A stretch of 64,000 nucleotides of DNA, taken from NCBI RefSeq assembly GCF_025772985.1, contig NZ_JAKMTB010000002.1, forward strand, positions 124,001 to 188,000, written 5' to 3'. The stretch comes from Campylobacter sp. CNRCH_2014_0184h. GTDB taxonomy: Bacteria > Campylobacterota > Campylobacteria > Campylobacterales > Campylobacteraceae. The notes under the pieces were generated by a model. It was not told the DNA's origin. It saw nothing but the letters and a program-made list of their open reading frames with translations, and did no database searches. The position numbers and the translations under genes are program-made. Below are positions 1-12,435 of this stretch, one piece after another. Numbering within the stretch: position 1 is the stretch's first letter; every line of letters starts with the position of its first letter.

Positions 1-644
1 CTCATGAACAAGCTTTAAACTTAGCAAAAAGCTTAGATCATGTTTTTGTTGATGAGCAGGCTTTAAATGTATATGATTTAAATGCTATGCAAACTTTGAA
101 AGAATTTATTGATTTTATTTTCTCTAAAAATCCTTATGCTTTAATCTCGCCTCATTCTATCGCCTTAAGGCTTAGCTGGGCGAGTGAGAGCTTTTGTGCT
201 TATGTACTCAAGCAAATGCAAGAAAAATTAGATTTTAAAGACGGCATATGGTTTTTAAAAGGACAAAATTTTGAAAAATTGCAAGAAAAGGCTCATTGTG
301 AGCTTTATGAAATTTTAAAAAAAGAAGGTATAAAACCTACCGCACCTTACAATCTTTATGAATATTTAGAGCTTGATAGGAAAAATGGAGATCTTATCTT
401 AAAAAAACTCACCAAAGAAAACAAAGTCAAAAGATTAGCGCATAATCTTTTTATAGAAAAAAATGCCCTTGAAAATCTAATGCAAGAGTTTTTAAAGCTT
501 TTACAAAATTATCATTTAGATGTCGCTTTTGTAAAAAATCATTTTCAAATTTCAAGAAAATACGCCATAGCTTACTTAGAATACCTTGATAAAAACTATC
601 CTCAAGTGATAAAAATCGAGGAAAAAAGAATGCTAAAAGTCTAA
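1..644 (+). CDS. selB: SelB, selenocysteine-specific elongation factor (C-terminal part)
   Basis: The reading frame is open from base 3, before the first internal Met at 87, so this is the 3' end of a gene that starts outside the window. The visible part lacks the GTPase domain and is all helical winged-helix sequence. Its last 45 residues (ISRKYAIAYLEYLDK and the basic tail) resemble the final winged helix of SelB, which binds the SECIS hairpin of selenoprotein mRNAs and delivers Sec-tRNA. In C. jejuni selB is likewise followed by a DsbC-like gene and a lipoprotein gene, which supports the call. The UGA-decoding role is family knowledge; the recognition is by pattern. Confidence 0.85.
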   Translation, partial: HEQALNLAKSLDHVFVDEQALNVYDLNAMQTLKEFIDFIFSKNPYALISPHSIALRLSWASESFCAYVLKQMQEKLDFKDGIWFLKGQNFEKLQEKAHCELYEILKKEGIKPTAPYNLYEYLELDRKNGDLILKKLTKENKVKRLAHNLFIEKNALENLMQEFLKLLQNYHLDVAFVKNHFQISRKYAIAYLEYLDKNYPQVIKIEEKRMLKV

Positions 645-662
645 GTGTTAAAATTTACATTT

Positions 663-668
663 TATAAT
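663..668 (+). promoter_or_regulatory. -10 element (TATAAT) for the DsbC-like gene
   Basis: A perfect TATAAT lies 27 bases before the start codon at 696, in the AT-rich gap after selB. A purine-rich ribosome site (AAAGGA) follows. No clear -35 is present, as is usual for Campylobacter sigma-70 promoters. Confidence 0.6.
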
Positions 669-695
669 GATAAAAATTTAAATTAAAGGAAAAAA

Positions 696-1409
696 ATGAA
701 AAAATCTCTAGCTCTTTTGACTCTTGCTAGCTCTTTATTTGCTGCAAGTAATGAAGAAATTATTAATTTTTTTAAGAAAAATCCAAATTTATCAAATGCA
801 AATATTAGTGTTTCTAGTAGAGAAAAAATTCCTGATACTAACTTTGAAGCCGTGATAGTTAATTTTGAAATTAGTGGTAAAAATTTCCAAGAAATCGTTT
901 TCACTCAAGATAATATCATCACAACCGAAGTAATTGATGTAAAAAAAGGTGAGTTTTATTCTCAAGTTTATCAAGCAAAACTCATGGAAAAACAACAAGC
1001 TGAATTTTCAAAAAAAGCTCTAGTAGAACTTAAAAAAGAAAAAATGTTTGTTTCTTTAGGTGATAAAAATAAACCTTTGCTTTATGTTTTTAGCGATCCT
1101 GAATGTCCATACTGTAGAATGCATTTAGATAAAATAGAAGAAACACTAAAAACTCATCAAGTTAAATTTATCTTAACCCCTATCCATGATACAAGCGCAT
1201 TTGAAAAATCTGCATTAATCTATAAAGAAAGCAAAAATGCTAAAGATGATGCACAAAAAATCGCTATCATGAAAAAATACTATGATAAAGATATAAAAGA
1301 TTATAAAAAGCCTAGTGAAGCTGAAGTTAAAGCAGTAAGAGAAACTTTTGCAAAATACTCTAAACTTGGTCTTCGTGCCGTACCAACCATAATCGATGCT
1401 CAAAAATAA
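696..1409 (+). CDS. DsbC/DsbG-like periplasmic thiol:disulfide oxidoreductase
   Basis: The 237-residue protein starts with a signal peptide (about residues 1-17, AASNEE after the cleavage region). An N-terminal domain to about residue 95 would match the DsbC dimerisation domain. A helical linker leads to a thioredoxin fold with the active-site motif C137-P-Y-C140, and a cis-proline-like AVPT occurs near the C-terminus. DsbC enzymes isomerise or reduce wrong disulfides in the periplasm; isomerase versus reductase cannot be told from sequence. The stop overlaps the start of the lipoprotein gene by 14 bases, so the two are probably co-translated. The layout matches Cj1380-Cj1381 of C. jejuni. 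Confidence 0.85.
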   Translation: MKKSLALLTLASSLFAASNEEIINFFKKNPNLSNANISVSSREKIPDTNFEAVIVNFEISGKNFQEIVFTQDNIITTEVIDVKKGEFYSQVYQAKLMEKQQAEFSKKALVELKKEKMFVSLGDKNKPLLYVFSDPECPYCRMHLDKIEETLKTHQVKFILTPIHDTSAFEKSALIYKESKNAKDDAQKIAIMKKYYDKDIKDYKKPSEAEVKAVRETFAKYSKLGLRAVPTIIDAQK

Positions 1410-1923
1410 TCTTTTCTTGCTTGTGCTTGCACTGTTTTTAAGTGCTTGCACAGGCCCTATGCAAACTTTTATCCAAACAAATAATGAGGGTATTTTCCTA
1501 CATGCTAATAAAAATCAAAGTTTTTCTTTACACATCAATAATCCTTCAAAATTAAACACAAATTTAGAAGCCAAACTCACTCAAAAATTACAAAATTTGG
1601 GATTGGTTTTAGATAATACTCAAAGTGATTATAAAATCTATCTCAATATAGTAGATTTTAAGAAATTTTCTTACGCACAAAGACTAATTGCTTCTAATGC
1701 GAGATTTTTTTATAATGACTTTGATAAAATAGATGATGTTTTTGAAATGGAAGTAGAAAATTATTATCTTTTGCAAGTTAATTTACAAATTAGCTCCAAA
1801 AACTCTACTCAAAGCACCTCGCTTTTAGCAAGAACTGCTTATCTTAGCAATATAGATAGAGCCAAAGAATCTTTAGAAGAAAAAATTGCTAATCAAATAA
1901 CAAGCTTTTTTTATATGCATTAA
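1396..1923 (+). CDS. Lipoprotein, TraT-like N-terminal half
   Basis: A hydrophobic leader ends in the lipobox LSAC with the lipidated cysteine at residue 18, so the mature protein is membrane anchored. Residues 20-75 (FIQTNNEGIFL, then FSLHINN, then a helix and KIYLNIVDF) follow the same order of strands as the surface-exclusion/complement-resistance lipoprotein TraT, but identity is low and the glycine-rich TraT membrane stretch is not evident. The gene overlaps the DsbC-like gene and is closed by a strong hairpin. The function is unknown; the TraT link is a weak inference, while the lipoprotein call is firm. Confidence 0.75.
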   Translation: MLKNNLFLLVLALFLSACTGPMQTFIQTNNEGIFLHANKNQSFSLHINNPSKLNTNLEAKLTQKLQNLGLVLDNTQSDYKIYLNIVDFKKFSYAQRLIASNARFFYNDFDKIDDVFEMEVENYYLLQVNLQISSKNSTQSTSLLARTAYLSNIDRAKESLEEKIANQITSFFYMH

Positions 1924-1945
1924 AGATGGCATTTAAGCCATCTTT
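1922..1945. terminator. Bidirectional terminator between the lipoprotein gene and gdhA
   Basis: A perfect 9-bp inverted repeat (AAAGATGGC and GCCATCTTT, 6-base loop) lies between two convergent genes, with T-runs on either side. It can serve both strands. Confidence 0.85.
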
Positions 1946-3325
<1,380 letters not shown>

Positions 3326-3991
3326 TTATAGTATCTTGCTGTTTGTTTTAGCTAAAAATTTTTTTAGCGCCATTTGCTCCTTTGTTCCTATTTTGTAATA
3401 AATTAGCTTTAAGTATGCGCTAATTTCCTTTTGAGAAAGATTTCTTGATTTAGAATAATCTAGCAAAATATATTGTGGGATGAAAATTTTACTTTTTGTG
3501 AAATTTTTCATCATTTTTTTATAAATAGAAAAATTTTTAACACAAGAAAAACGTGCAAAAACAAAAGGAAGTTTTGTCTTTTTATACCATAATTCACACA
3601 AATCAATATAATCTTTTGGATTTTGCAAATAAAGTTTTAAAGCCTTATCACCGATGATAACCTCCCCTTTTTGCTTTAAAACTTTTGCAAGAGCATTAGA
3701 AGTTGCAGAACTTGCATCTTCTTTGCTTTGAGAATGTTTTTTTACTAAAACGCTTTTTACCTTTTTGCTTGCGCAAATTCCCACATTTAAGGTTTTGTAT
3801 TTTTTTCTACGACTTTCAATACTTGAAATAATCGCTGCGTCAATGCGTCTAAAATACAAATGGCGATTTAGCTTACTAGGAACCCCTTTTTTGTATTCTG
3901 TAGTTTGCTTAACATAGCTAGGAAAAGCTGTTTTTTTAAGATAGATATGCAAAGGGAGTAAATTAAGATAATCTATCTTTCCAAAAACCAT
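3326..3991 (-). CDS. mqnA: MqnA, chorismate dehydratase of the futalosine pathway
   Basis: The 221-residue protein opens with the MqnA/MqnD-type N-terminus GKIDYLNLLPLH and has the periplasmic-binding-protein-like fold pattern with VIGDKAL near the middle. MqnA converts chorismate to 3-[(1-carboxyvinyl)oxy]benzoate, the first step of futalosine-dependent menaquinone synthesis. Campylobacter lacks the classical men pathway. The C. jejuni homologue (Cj1285c) also lies close to malic enzyme and gltX2. The protein is lysine rich and slightly shorter than many homologues. The menaquinone methyltransferase UbiE is also in this window (56.3 kb). Confidence 0.8.
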   Translation of the reverse strand: MVFGKIDYLNLLPLHIYLKKTAFPSYVKQTTEYKKGVPSKLNRHLYFRRIDAAIISSIESRRKKYKTLNVGICASKKVKSVLVKKHSQSKEDASSATSNALAKVLKQKGEVIIGDKALKLYLQNPKDYIDLCELWYKKTKLPFVFARFSCVKNFSIYKKMMKNFTKSKIFIPQYILLDYSKSRNLSQKEISAYLKLIYYKIGTKEQMALKKFLAKTNSKIL

Positions 3992-4239
3992 CTTAGCCTT
4001 TCTATGATTAAGTATTAGTATCCTATAAAAAAATATCTTAAATATAAATTAATTTAATTAAAAATATAATCAATACTAAAATTTATATCAAAATTTAACA
4101 TTTATTGTAAAAAATTATTTTGTAATCTTAGATTATTAAGTAAAAAATTAAAATAATAGAAAAGTCAAATTGAAAGATTGAAAATAAAAATTAAGTTTTA
4201 TTCAAAAAAATATTTTAAATAAAACTTAATCTATAAAAA
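3992..4239. other. AT-rich spacer with the mqnA promoter region
   Basis: About 250 bases without a gene lie between the divergently placed 5' end of mqnA and 3' end of malic enzyme (both on the minus strand). The sequence is almost all A and T. The only clear structure is the malic enzyme terminator at its right end; the mqnA promoter must lie in the left half, but no single -10 stands out. Confidence 0.5.
4190..4230 (-). terminator. Terminator of the gltX2-malic enzyme operon
   Basis: A perfect 12-bp inverted repeat (ATTAAGTTTTAT, 17-base loop, ATAAAACTTAAT) starts 10 bases after the malic enzyme stop on the minus strand and is followed by a T-rich run. Confidence 0.75.
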
Positions 4240-5475
4240 CTATTGTAAGCTTACTAGATATTTTTGATAGTCAAATTCTTTTACTAAAGCCACTCCATCT
4301 TCAACTGCAGCTTTTGCCACAGCAGCACTAACTACAGCTTTTACCCTGCTATCAAATGGTTTTGGTATCACATAATCTCTACCAAAGCTAAGCTCTTCTA
4401 CTCCATAAGCTTGTTTTACCTCATCAGTTACCTCAAGCTTAGCTAAATCAGCCAAAGCTTTAGCAGCAGCTACTTTCATATTTTCAGTGATTTTAGTCGC
4501 TTTTACATCTAAGGCTCCTCTAAAAATAAAAGGAAAACCTAAAACATTGTTAATTTGATTTGGATAATCACTTCTACCTGTTCCAACTATAGCATCATTT
4601 CTAACCCTTTTAACATCTTCAGGCATTACTTCAGGCACAGGATTAGCTAATGCAAAAATCACAGGATCTTTAGCCATACTTAAAATCATCTCATCATCTA
4701 AAATCTTAGGTGCACTCAAACCCAAAAACACATCAGCACCCTTTAAAGCCTCTCTTAAAGTGCTATCTTTAGTATCGCTCACAAATTCTAGTTTGTATTT
4801 ATTTAAATCATCTCTTTGAGTATTAATCACACCTTTGCTATCTACTAAAACGATATTTTTAACCCCTAAATTTCTATACATTTTAGCACTTGCAATACCC
4901 GCTGCACCTGCACCACTTACTACTACTTTAATATCTTCAAATTTTTTACCACTAATTTCCATAGCATTCATTAATCCTGCTGTAGAAATGATCGCTGTAC
5001 CGTGTTGATCATCATGCATTACAGGAATTCCAAGATCTTGTAAAGCAGCTTCTATTTCAAAGCATTTTGGCGCAGATATATCTTCTAAATTAATCCCTCC
5101 AAAAGTAGGTGCTATAGCTTTACAAAAGGTAACAATTTCATCTACACTATGAGCATTAATTTCTAAATCATAAGCATTAACATTAGCAAATTTTTTAAAC
5201 AAACAAGCCTTTCCTTCCATCACAGGCTTACTTGCACTTGCTCCTATATTGCCAAGTCCCAAAACCGCACTACCATCACTTACTATGGCAACTAAATTAG
5301 CTTTATTAGTGTATTTATAAGCCAAAGTTTCATCTTTTGCTATCTCAACACAAGGTTCAGCAACCCCTGGAGAATAAGCTAAAGATAAATCATGCGCACT
5401 ATCCATAGGCTTTCTAGCAACAATATCTACTTTACCCCCTAAGTGGTATTCTAAAGCCTCTTCTTTTAAATTCAT
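4240..5475 (-). CDS. Malic enzyme, short form
   Basis: The 411-residue enzyme decarboxylates malate to pyruvate with NAD(P). The N-terminal part shows the family signature [12 protein letters not shown] and [16 protein letters not shown]; the Rossmann domain carries [10 protein letters not shown] near residue 190. Unlike E. coli MaeB it has no C-terminal phosphotransacetylase domain. Its ATG touches the gltX2 stop (one shared base at 5475), so the two form an operon ending at the hairpin 4190-4230, the same order as Cj1288c-Cj1287c. The enzyme probably supplies pyruvate and NAD(P)H for gluconeogenic growth on organic and amino acids. Confidence 0.93.
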   Translation of the reverse strand: MNLKEEALEYHLGGKVDIVARKPMDSAHDLSLAYSPGVAEPCVEIAKDETLAYKYTNKANLVAIVSDGSAVLGLGNIGASASKPVMEGKACLFKKFANVNAYDLEINAHSVDEIVTFCKAIAPTFGGINLEDISAPKCFEIEAALQDLGIPVMHDDQHGTAIISTAGLMNAMEISGKKFEDIKVVVSGAGAAGIASAKMYRNLGVKNIVLVDSKGVINTQRDDLNKYKLEFVSDTKDSTLREALKGADVFLGLSAPKILDDEMILSMAKDPVIFALANPVPEVMPEDVKRVRNDAIVGTGRSDYPNQINNVLGFPFIFRGALDVKATKITENMKVAAAKALADLAKLEVTDEVKQAYGVEELSFGRDYVIPKPFDSRVKAVVSAAVAKAAVEDGVALVKEFDYQKYLVSLQ

Positions 5476-6866
5476 TATTTCCCCTTCATGTAAGTTAGTA
5501 AATTTTCTATTCTAAGCTTAGCTTTTTGCACTCCTAAAAATTCTAATACTTCAAATATACTAGGACTTACCGAGATTCCAGTGAGTGCAATGCGTATGGC
5601 TTGAGCTAGATCTTTTAACTTAAGATTATTTTCTTCTAAGAATTGATTAGTTAATTCTTCAAATTCGCAAGCATTTTTTTGCTCATTTAAAACCATAGCG
5701 TATTTTTCCAAATAAGTTAAATTTGTTACATTAAGAAATTTATCTACAGCCTTTTGATCGTATTCTTTTGGGTCATTTAGTAACACTTTAGCCCCATTAA
5801 TGATATCATGCAAGGTTTTAGCTCTCTCTCTTAACATATCTAGTAAAAATCCCGCTTTTTCATACTGACTTAAATCAAAACCTAAATCTTTTAATTGTCT
5901 ATTGATTTCTTCAAAAGGTAAAGTTTTAATATAATGAGCATTAAGCCATTCTAGCTTTTTAAAATTATAGCAAGAAGCACTTTTATTAATATGATTTGGA
6001 TCAAAAAGCTCTTGCATGCTTTCTAAAGAAAAAATCTCATCATCGCCATGACTCCAACCAAGACGCACTAAGAAATTTAGCAGGGCTTGAGGTAAAATCC
6101 CCATATTTTTATACTCCATCACATCAGTTGCTCCATGACGCTTAGAAAGTTTTTTACCATCTTCACCATGTATCATAGCCACATGATAAAATTTAGGAAT
6201 TTTAAAGCCTAGTGCCTCATAAAGAACGATTTGTTTTGGGGTATTTGATAAATGATCATCCCCTCTTATAACATCACTCACACCCATTAGCGCATCATCA
6301 ATTACAACAGTTAAATTATAAATTGGGCTGCCATCGCTTCTTGCAATTACAAAATCATCTAAAATATCTTCAGCCTTAAAACTAACCTCGCCTTTAATAC
6401 CATCTATAAATTTAATCTCTCCACTTTGTGGTGCTTTTATACGCACCACAGGCTCAATACCACTTGGGGGAGTTCCTTTAAAATCTCTATATCTACCATC
6501 GTATTTTGGGCGCTCTTTGGCTGCCTCTTGCTTAGCTCTTAACTCATCAAGCTCTTCTTTGCTCATATAACAATAATAAGCCTTACCCTCATCTAATAAT
6601 TTTTGAATGTATTTTTTATAAATTTCAAATCTTTGGGATTGATACTCAATCGTCCCATCATAATCAAGCCCACACCATTTAAATGCTTCTATAATAGCTT
6701 GTGTAGCTTCTTGTGAATTTCTTTTTAAATCCGTATCTTCAATACGCAATAAAAATTTACCCTTATTTTTTCTTGCATAAAGATAATTATATAAAGCCGT
6801 TCTAAGCCCTCCTATGTGCAAATATCCTGTTGGAGAAGGAGCAAAACGCGTTGTGATTTCTTGCAT
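5475..6866 (-). CDS. gltX2: Glutamyl-tRNA synthetase 2
   Basis: A 463-residue class I synthetase with the HIGH-type motif HIGG at residues 17-20, RIEDTD at 41-46 and the KMSKS-type loop KLSKR at 239-243. Campylobacter and Helicobacter carry two GltX proteins and lack GlnRS. One charges tRNA-Glu and the other mischarges tRNA-Gln for the GatCAB amidotransferase. By position this is the gltX2 (Cj1288c) equivalent; in H. pylori GluRS2 is the tRNA-Gln-specific one. That specificity is inferred, not seen. The gene starts 64 bases from the divergent surA-like gene and is followed directly by malic enzyme. Confidence 0.93.
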   Translation of the reverse strand: MQEITTRFAPSPTGYLHIGGLRTALYNYLYARKNKGKFLLRIEDTDLKRNSQEATQAIIEAFKWCGLDYDGTIEYQSQRFEIYKKYIQKLLDEGKAYYCYMSKEELDELRAKQEAAKERPKYDGRYRDFKGTPPSGIEPVVRIKAPQSGEIKFIDGIKGEVSFKAEDILDDFVIARSDGSPIYNLTVVIDDALMGVSDVIRGDDHLSNTPKQIVLYEALGFKIPKFYHVAMIHGEDGKKLSKRHGATDVMEYKNMGILPQALLNFLVRLGWSHGDDEIFSLESMQELFDPNHINKSASCYNFKKLEWLNAHYIKTLPFEEINRQLKDLGFDLSQYEKAGFLLDMLRERAKTLHDIINGAKVLLNDPKEYDQKAVDKFLNVTNLTYLEKYAMVLNEQKNACEFEELTNQFLEENNLKLKDLAQAIRIALTGISVSPSIFEVLEFLGVQKAKLRIENLLTYMKGK

Positions 6867-6894
6867 ATTTTTACCTTTTTTAAATTTTTATTGT

Positions 6895-6900
6895 TATAAT
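6895..6900 (+). promoter_or_regulatory. -10 element (TATAAT) for the SurA-like gene
   Basis: A perfect TATAAT stands 30 bases before the start at 6931, preceded by a T-rich tract, in the divergent gap with gltX2. An AAAGG ribosome site is present just before the ATG. Confidence 0.6.
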
Positions 6901-6930
6901 GCTATATTTACACTTAAATAAAGGTTTTAT

Positions 6931-7758
6931 ATGAGAAAATTTTTAATATCTTGTTGTTTTGCTGCAAATATTTTATATGCTCAAACCCTTGGTGGCGTAG
7001 CAATGGTAGTAGAAAATCAACCTATTACTCTTTATGATATAGAACAAACCATGAAAGAATTAAAAACTAATGATAAACAAAAGGCTATAGCATTTTTAGT
7101 AGATGATAAAGTTCAACAAAGTGAAGCTAAAAAGTTAGGAATTTATGTAAGTACTTTTGAGCTTAATGAAAAATTAGCCCAAATAGCAAAAGGCAATAAA
7201 ACCGACATTAATGGTTTGCAATCAAAGATAGAAAAAGATGGTTTAAGTTTTGAAGTTTTTAAAAATAAGGTTAGAAAAGATCTTGAAAGAGAAAAGCTTT
7301 ATAGAAGCATAATGCAAAATGCAAAAATCAATATCGATGATGAAACACTAAAACATTTTTATGAAAGCAATCTTGATAAATTTAGCACTTTTTCAAATAT
7401 AGACTTAGTTGTTTATAATTCTACTAATCCTGAACTTTTACAACAGCTTGCACAAAATCCTATGTATAAAAATTCTCAAATTAAATCAAAAGCCATTAGT
7501 TTAAACGCAGCTAGTTTAGATCCAAGATTACTTGCTTTATTAAACAATACAAAAATAGGAGAATTTACTCCAGTATTAAATGGTGAAAATGCTTATATAG
7601 TATATTTTGTAAAAGAAAAATATGGTAAAAATCCTATCGAATTTGACTTAATCAAAGATCAAGTTAGCAATGTCTATACTCTAACTCAAAAAGAACAAGC
7701 CTTAAAAAATCATCTTGATAAAATAAGAGCAAATGCTCATATAGAAGAATTAAGATAG
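6931..7758 (+). CDS. SurA-like periplasmic chaperone / peptidyl-prolyl isomerase
   Basis: The protein has 275 residues: a signal peptide (about 1-17, ending LYAQ), then a SurA N-terminal chaperone domain (about 18-140) and one parvulin-like domain (about 145-255, FDLIKDQV near the end). It should help outer membrane proteins fold in the periplasm. It matches the position of Cj1289 in C. jejuni, a structurally studied SurA-like chaperone. It has one parvulin unit rather than the two of E. coli SurA. It has its own promoter and ends in the strong hairpin at 7750-7775. Confidence 0.85.
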   Translation: MRKFLISCCFAANILYAQTLGGVAMVVENQPITLYDIEQTMKELKTNDKQKAIAFLVDDKVQQSEAKKLGIYVSTFELNEKLAQIAKGNKTDINGLQSKIEKDGLSFEVFKNKVRKDLEREKLYRSIMQNAKINIDDETLKHFYESNLDKFSTFSNIDLVVYNSTNPELLQQLAQNPMYKNSQIKSKAISLNAASLDPRLLALLNNTKIGEFTPVLNGENAYIVYFVKEKYGKNPIEFDLIKDQVSNVYTLTQKEQALKNHLDKIRANAHIEELR

Positions 7759-7775
7759 GTTAAAACCTATCTTAA
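7750..7775. terminator. Bidirectional terminator between the SurA-like gene and accC
   Basis: A perfect 12-bp inverted repeat (TTAAGATAGGTT and AACCTATCTTAA, separated by 2 bases) overlaps the stop of the SurA-like gene and sits just before the end of accC on the other strand. Confidence 0.85.
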
Positions 7776-7776
7776 A

Positions 7777-9108
7777 TTAATGTCTTGAAAGATAATTTGT
7801 ATCATAATTATTATTGATAAAATCTGCATTATCCATCATCGCTAAATGAAAATCTTTTGTTGTTTTTATCCCACCTACAATAAGCTCTTGCAAGGCTATT
7901 TTCATTTTAGAAATAGCTGTGTTCCTATCTTCTCCCCAAACAACTAATTTTCCAATCATAGAATCATAATAAGGAGGCACGCTATAATCTTGATAACAAT
8001 GACTTTCCATTCTTACATTGCGTCCTGCTGGAGCTACGTATTTTGTGATTTTACCTGGGCAAGGTAAGAAAGTTTTGGAATCTTCAGCAGTGATTCTACA
8101 TTCTATAGAATGGCCTTTAAGTTTAATTTCTTCTTGCTTTGGTAAAGGATACCCTTCTGCTACTTTAATCATAAGCTCGATAATATCTACCCCACTTACC
8201 ATCTCACTCACACAATGCTCAACTTGCAAGCGCGTATTCATCTCGATAAAATAAAAATCTAAATTTTTATCCACTAAAAACTCAAAAGTTCCCGCACCCT
8301 CATAATCAATAGCCTTAGCAGCTTTAACTGCTGTTTCATGAAGTCTTGCTCTTGTTTTTTCATCTAGTAAAATTGCAGGAGATTCTTCTATAAGCTTTTG
8401 ATGGCGTCTTTGCATAGAGCAATCTCTCTCACCCAAATGTATCACGTTACCAAAGCTATCTCCTATGATTTGTACTTCTATATGACGTGGATTTTGGATG
8501 TATTTTTCCATATACATAGTACCATCACCAAAAGCACTCATAGCTTCACTTTCTGCTGACCAATAAGCTTTTTCCAAATCTTTTTCATCTTCAACTACAC
8601 GCATACCACGGCCACCACCGCCTGCTGCTGCTTTTAAAATCACAGGATAGCCGATTTCTTTGGCAAGTTTTTTTGCCGCTTCAACCCCACCTAAAGCTCC
8701 ATCGCTTCCTGGGATTACAGGTACGCCTGCTCTTTGCATTACTTGTTTTGCTTTACTTTTATCACTCATTAGTGCCATAGCAGCTACTGAAGGGCCTATG
8801 AATTTGATGTTGTGTTTTGCACAAATTTCAACAAAATTTTGATTTTCACTTAAAAATCCATATCCTGGAAAAATCGCATCCGCTTCGCTAATTTCAGCCG
8901 CACTAATAATAGCTGGGATATTTAAATAACTTTCTGAACTTCTAGCATTTCCTATACAAATACTTGCATCAGCGTATTTTAAATACAAAGCATCTTTATC
9001 TGCAGTAGAATACACACAAATTGCTTTTTTTCCCATTTCTTTTACAGTTCTTAAAGCTCTTAATGCAATTTCTCCACGATTTGCTATTAAAACTTTTTTA
9101 ATTTCCAT
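7777..9108 (-). CDS. accC: Biotin carboxylase subunit of acetyl-CoA carboxylase
   Basis: The 443-residue ATP-grasp enzyme carboxylates the biotin on AccB. Motifs: KVLIANRGEIA at the N-terminus, the glycine loop KAAAGGGGRGM, and the catalytic IEMNTRLQVEH. I start it at the ATG ending at 9108, which gives the standard MEIKKVLIANRGE start one base after the accB stop. A longer reading to 9144 would add 12 residues that overlap accB and are not conserved. accB-accC is a tight two-gene operon, as in C. jejuni (Cj1291c-Cj1290c); the accA and accD subunits are elsewhere. Confidence 0.95.
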   Translation of the reverse strand: MEIKKVLIANRGEIALRALRTVKEMGKKAICVYSTADKDALYLKYADASICIGNARSSESYLNIPAIISAAEISEADAIFPGYGFLSENQNFVEICAKHNIKFIGPSVAAMALMSDKSKAKQVMQRAGVPVIPGSDGALGGVEAAKKLAKEIGYPVILKAAAGGGGRGMRVVEDEKDLEKAYWSAESEAMSAFGDGTMYMEKYIQNPRHIEVQIIGDSFGNVIHLGERDCSMQRRHQKLIEESPAILLDEKTRARLHETAVKAAKAIDYEGAGTFEFLVDKNLDFYFIEMNTRLQVEHCVSEMVSGVDIIELMIKVAEGYPLPKQEEIKLKGHSIECRITAEDSKTFLPCPGKITKYVAPAGRNVRMESHCYQDYSVPPYYDSMIGKLVVWGEDRNTAISKMKIALQELIVGGIKTTKDFHLAMMDNADFINNNYDTNYLSRH

Positions 9109-9109
9109 T

Positions 9110-9559
9110 TTATAATTTCTCCACCACAAATAAAGGCATGCCAAATTCTACAGGCTGACCATCTGCAACTAAAACTTCTACTATTCTACAATCATATTCA
9201 GCTTCGATTTCATTCATGATTTTCATCGCTTCAATGATTGCTATAGTACTTCCTTTTTTAATAGTTTGTCCTGCTTTAGCAAAAGGTGCTGCACCTGGGC
9301 TTGGAGCTTGATAGAAAGTACCTACCATAGGACTGTTGATAGTTGGTTTATTAGAAGAGTTTGAGCTTGCTTTGGTTTCATTAACTACATTTACGTTAAT
9401 TGGTTGTGGAGCTGGAGCAACAGGAGCTGGAGCTGGTAATTCACAACACATATCTCTTTCAAGTTCTATTTCAAATCCGTCTTGTTCTTTTATTTTAATC
9501 TTGCTTATATTTGCTTCTGCAAAAAGTTGCATTAGTTCTTTGATTTCTTCTTTTGTCAT
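9110..9559 (-). CDS. accB: Biotin carboxyl carrier protein of acetyl-CoA carboxylase
   Basis: A 149-residue protein with a helical N-terminus, a proline/alanine-rich flexible linker at about residues 42-75, and a biotinyl domain with the motif EAMKIMNE (biotinylated Lys113). It carries the carboxyl group between AccC and the AccA/AccD transferase in fatty acid synthesis. The start at 9559 follows a good ribosome site (AAGGAG). The gap of 130 bases to dcd holds divergent promoters. Confidence 0.95.
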   Translation of the reverse strand: MTKEEIKELMQLFAEANISKIKIKEQDGFEIELERDMCCELPAPAPVAPAPQPINVNVVNETKASSNSSNKPTINSPMVGTFYQAPSPGAAPFAKAGQTIKKGSTIAIIEAMKIMNEIEAEYDCRIVEVLVADGQPVEFGMPLFVVEKL

Positions 9560-9651
9560 ATATTCTCCTTATTTATAAGACTTAATTTATAATTATATAT
9601 AAAAATACTAAAAATAACTTCAATTATTTATTTTTTACTTTTATTTTAAGA

Positions 9652-9657
9652 TATAAT
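9652..9657 (+). promoter_or_regulatory. -10 element (TATAAT) for dcd and possibly pseBC
   Basis: A perfect TATAAT with upstream TTTTAAG, the usual Campylobacter sigma-70 pattern, lies 33 bases before the dcd start. Only 50 bases separate dcd from pseB with no hairpin, so transcription from here could enter the glycan locus. Confidence 0.6.
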
Positions 9658-9689
9658 TTAAAAATTCACTTTAATTATAAAGGACAAAA

Positions 9690-10250
9690 ATGGGCTTAAA
9701 AGCAGATAATTGGATCAAAAAAATGGCATTAGAGCACAATATGATAGAGCCATTTTGTGAAGCAAATATAGGTAAAGGTATAGTTAGTTATGGGCTTTCA
9801 AGCTATGGATATGATATAAGAGTTGGAAGAGAATTTAAGATTTTTACTAATGTAAATTCCACTGTTGTAGATCCTAAAAATTTTGTAGAAGAAAATGTAG
9901 TAGATTTTGTAGGTGATGTATGTATAGTACCTGCAAATTCTTTCGCGCTTGCAAGAACGGTTGAGTATTTTAAAATGCCAAATGATGTTTTAGCGATTTG
10001 TCTTGGCAAAAGCACTTATGCAAGATGTGGCATTATAGTAAATGTAACTCCTTTTGAGCCAGGTTTTGAAGGACATATCACTATAGAAATTTCAAACACA
10101 ACCCCCCTACCTGCTAAAATTTATGCTAATGAAGGTATAGCTCAAGTTTTATTTTTACAAGGAGATGAGCCTTGTGATGTAACATATGCTGATAAAAAAG
10201 GCAAATACCAAGCCCAAACAGGCATAACCTTACCAAGAATTTTAAAATAA
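9690..10250 (+). CDS. dcd: dCTP deaminase
   Basis: The 186-residue protein has the full length of the trimeric dCTP deaminase/dUTPase family. Motifs: [14 protein letters not shown] near residue 31, the conserved GKSTYAR, and the catalytic segment GHITIEISN with its glutamate, then GIAQVLF. It makes dUTP from dCTP for thymidylate synthesis. The same gene (Cj1292) sits immediately before pseB in C. jejuni, so a housekeeping gene marks the left border of the flagellin glycan locus here too. Confidence 0.95.
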   Translation: MGLKADNWIKKMALEHNMIEPFCEANIGKGIVSYGLSSYGYDIRVGREFKIFTNVNSTVVDPKNFVEENVVDFVGDVCIVPANSFALARTVEYFKMPNDVLAICLGKSTYARCGIIVNVTPFEPGFEGHITIEISNTTPLPAKIYANEGIAQVLFLQGDEPCDVTYADKKGKYQAQTGITLPRILK

Positions 10251-10269
10251 TTTTATTTTCAGCCGATAT
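10243..10269 (+). promoter_or_regulatory. Possible sigma-28 (FliA) promoter before pseB
   Basis: GCCGATAT at 10262-10269 fits the FliA -10 (CGATWT in Campylobacter), with a TAAA -35-like element at 10243-10246 about 16 bases upstream, overlapping the end of dcd. It lies 32 bases before the pseB start. It would tie glycan supply to late flagellar gene expression. Single-site pattern match only. Confidence 0.4.
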
Positions 10270-10279
10270 AAAAAATTAG

Positions 10280-12427
<2,148 letters not shown>

Positions 12428-12435
<8 letters not shown>

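Noticed and set aside
9109-9144. Longer accC start at 9144
   Set aside because: It would overlap accB by 35 bases and add residues of no family character; the ATG at 9108 gives the standard biotin carboxylase start.
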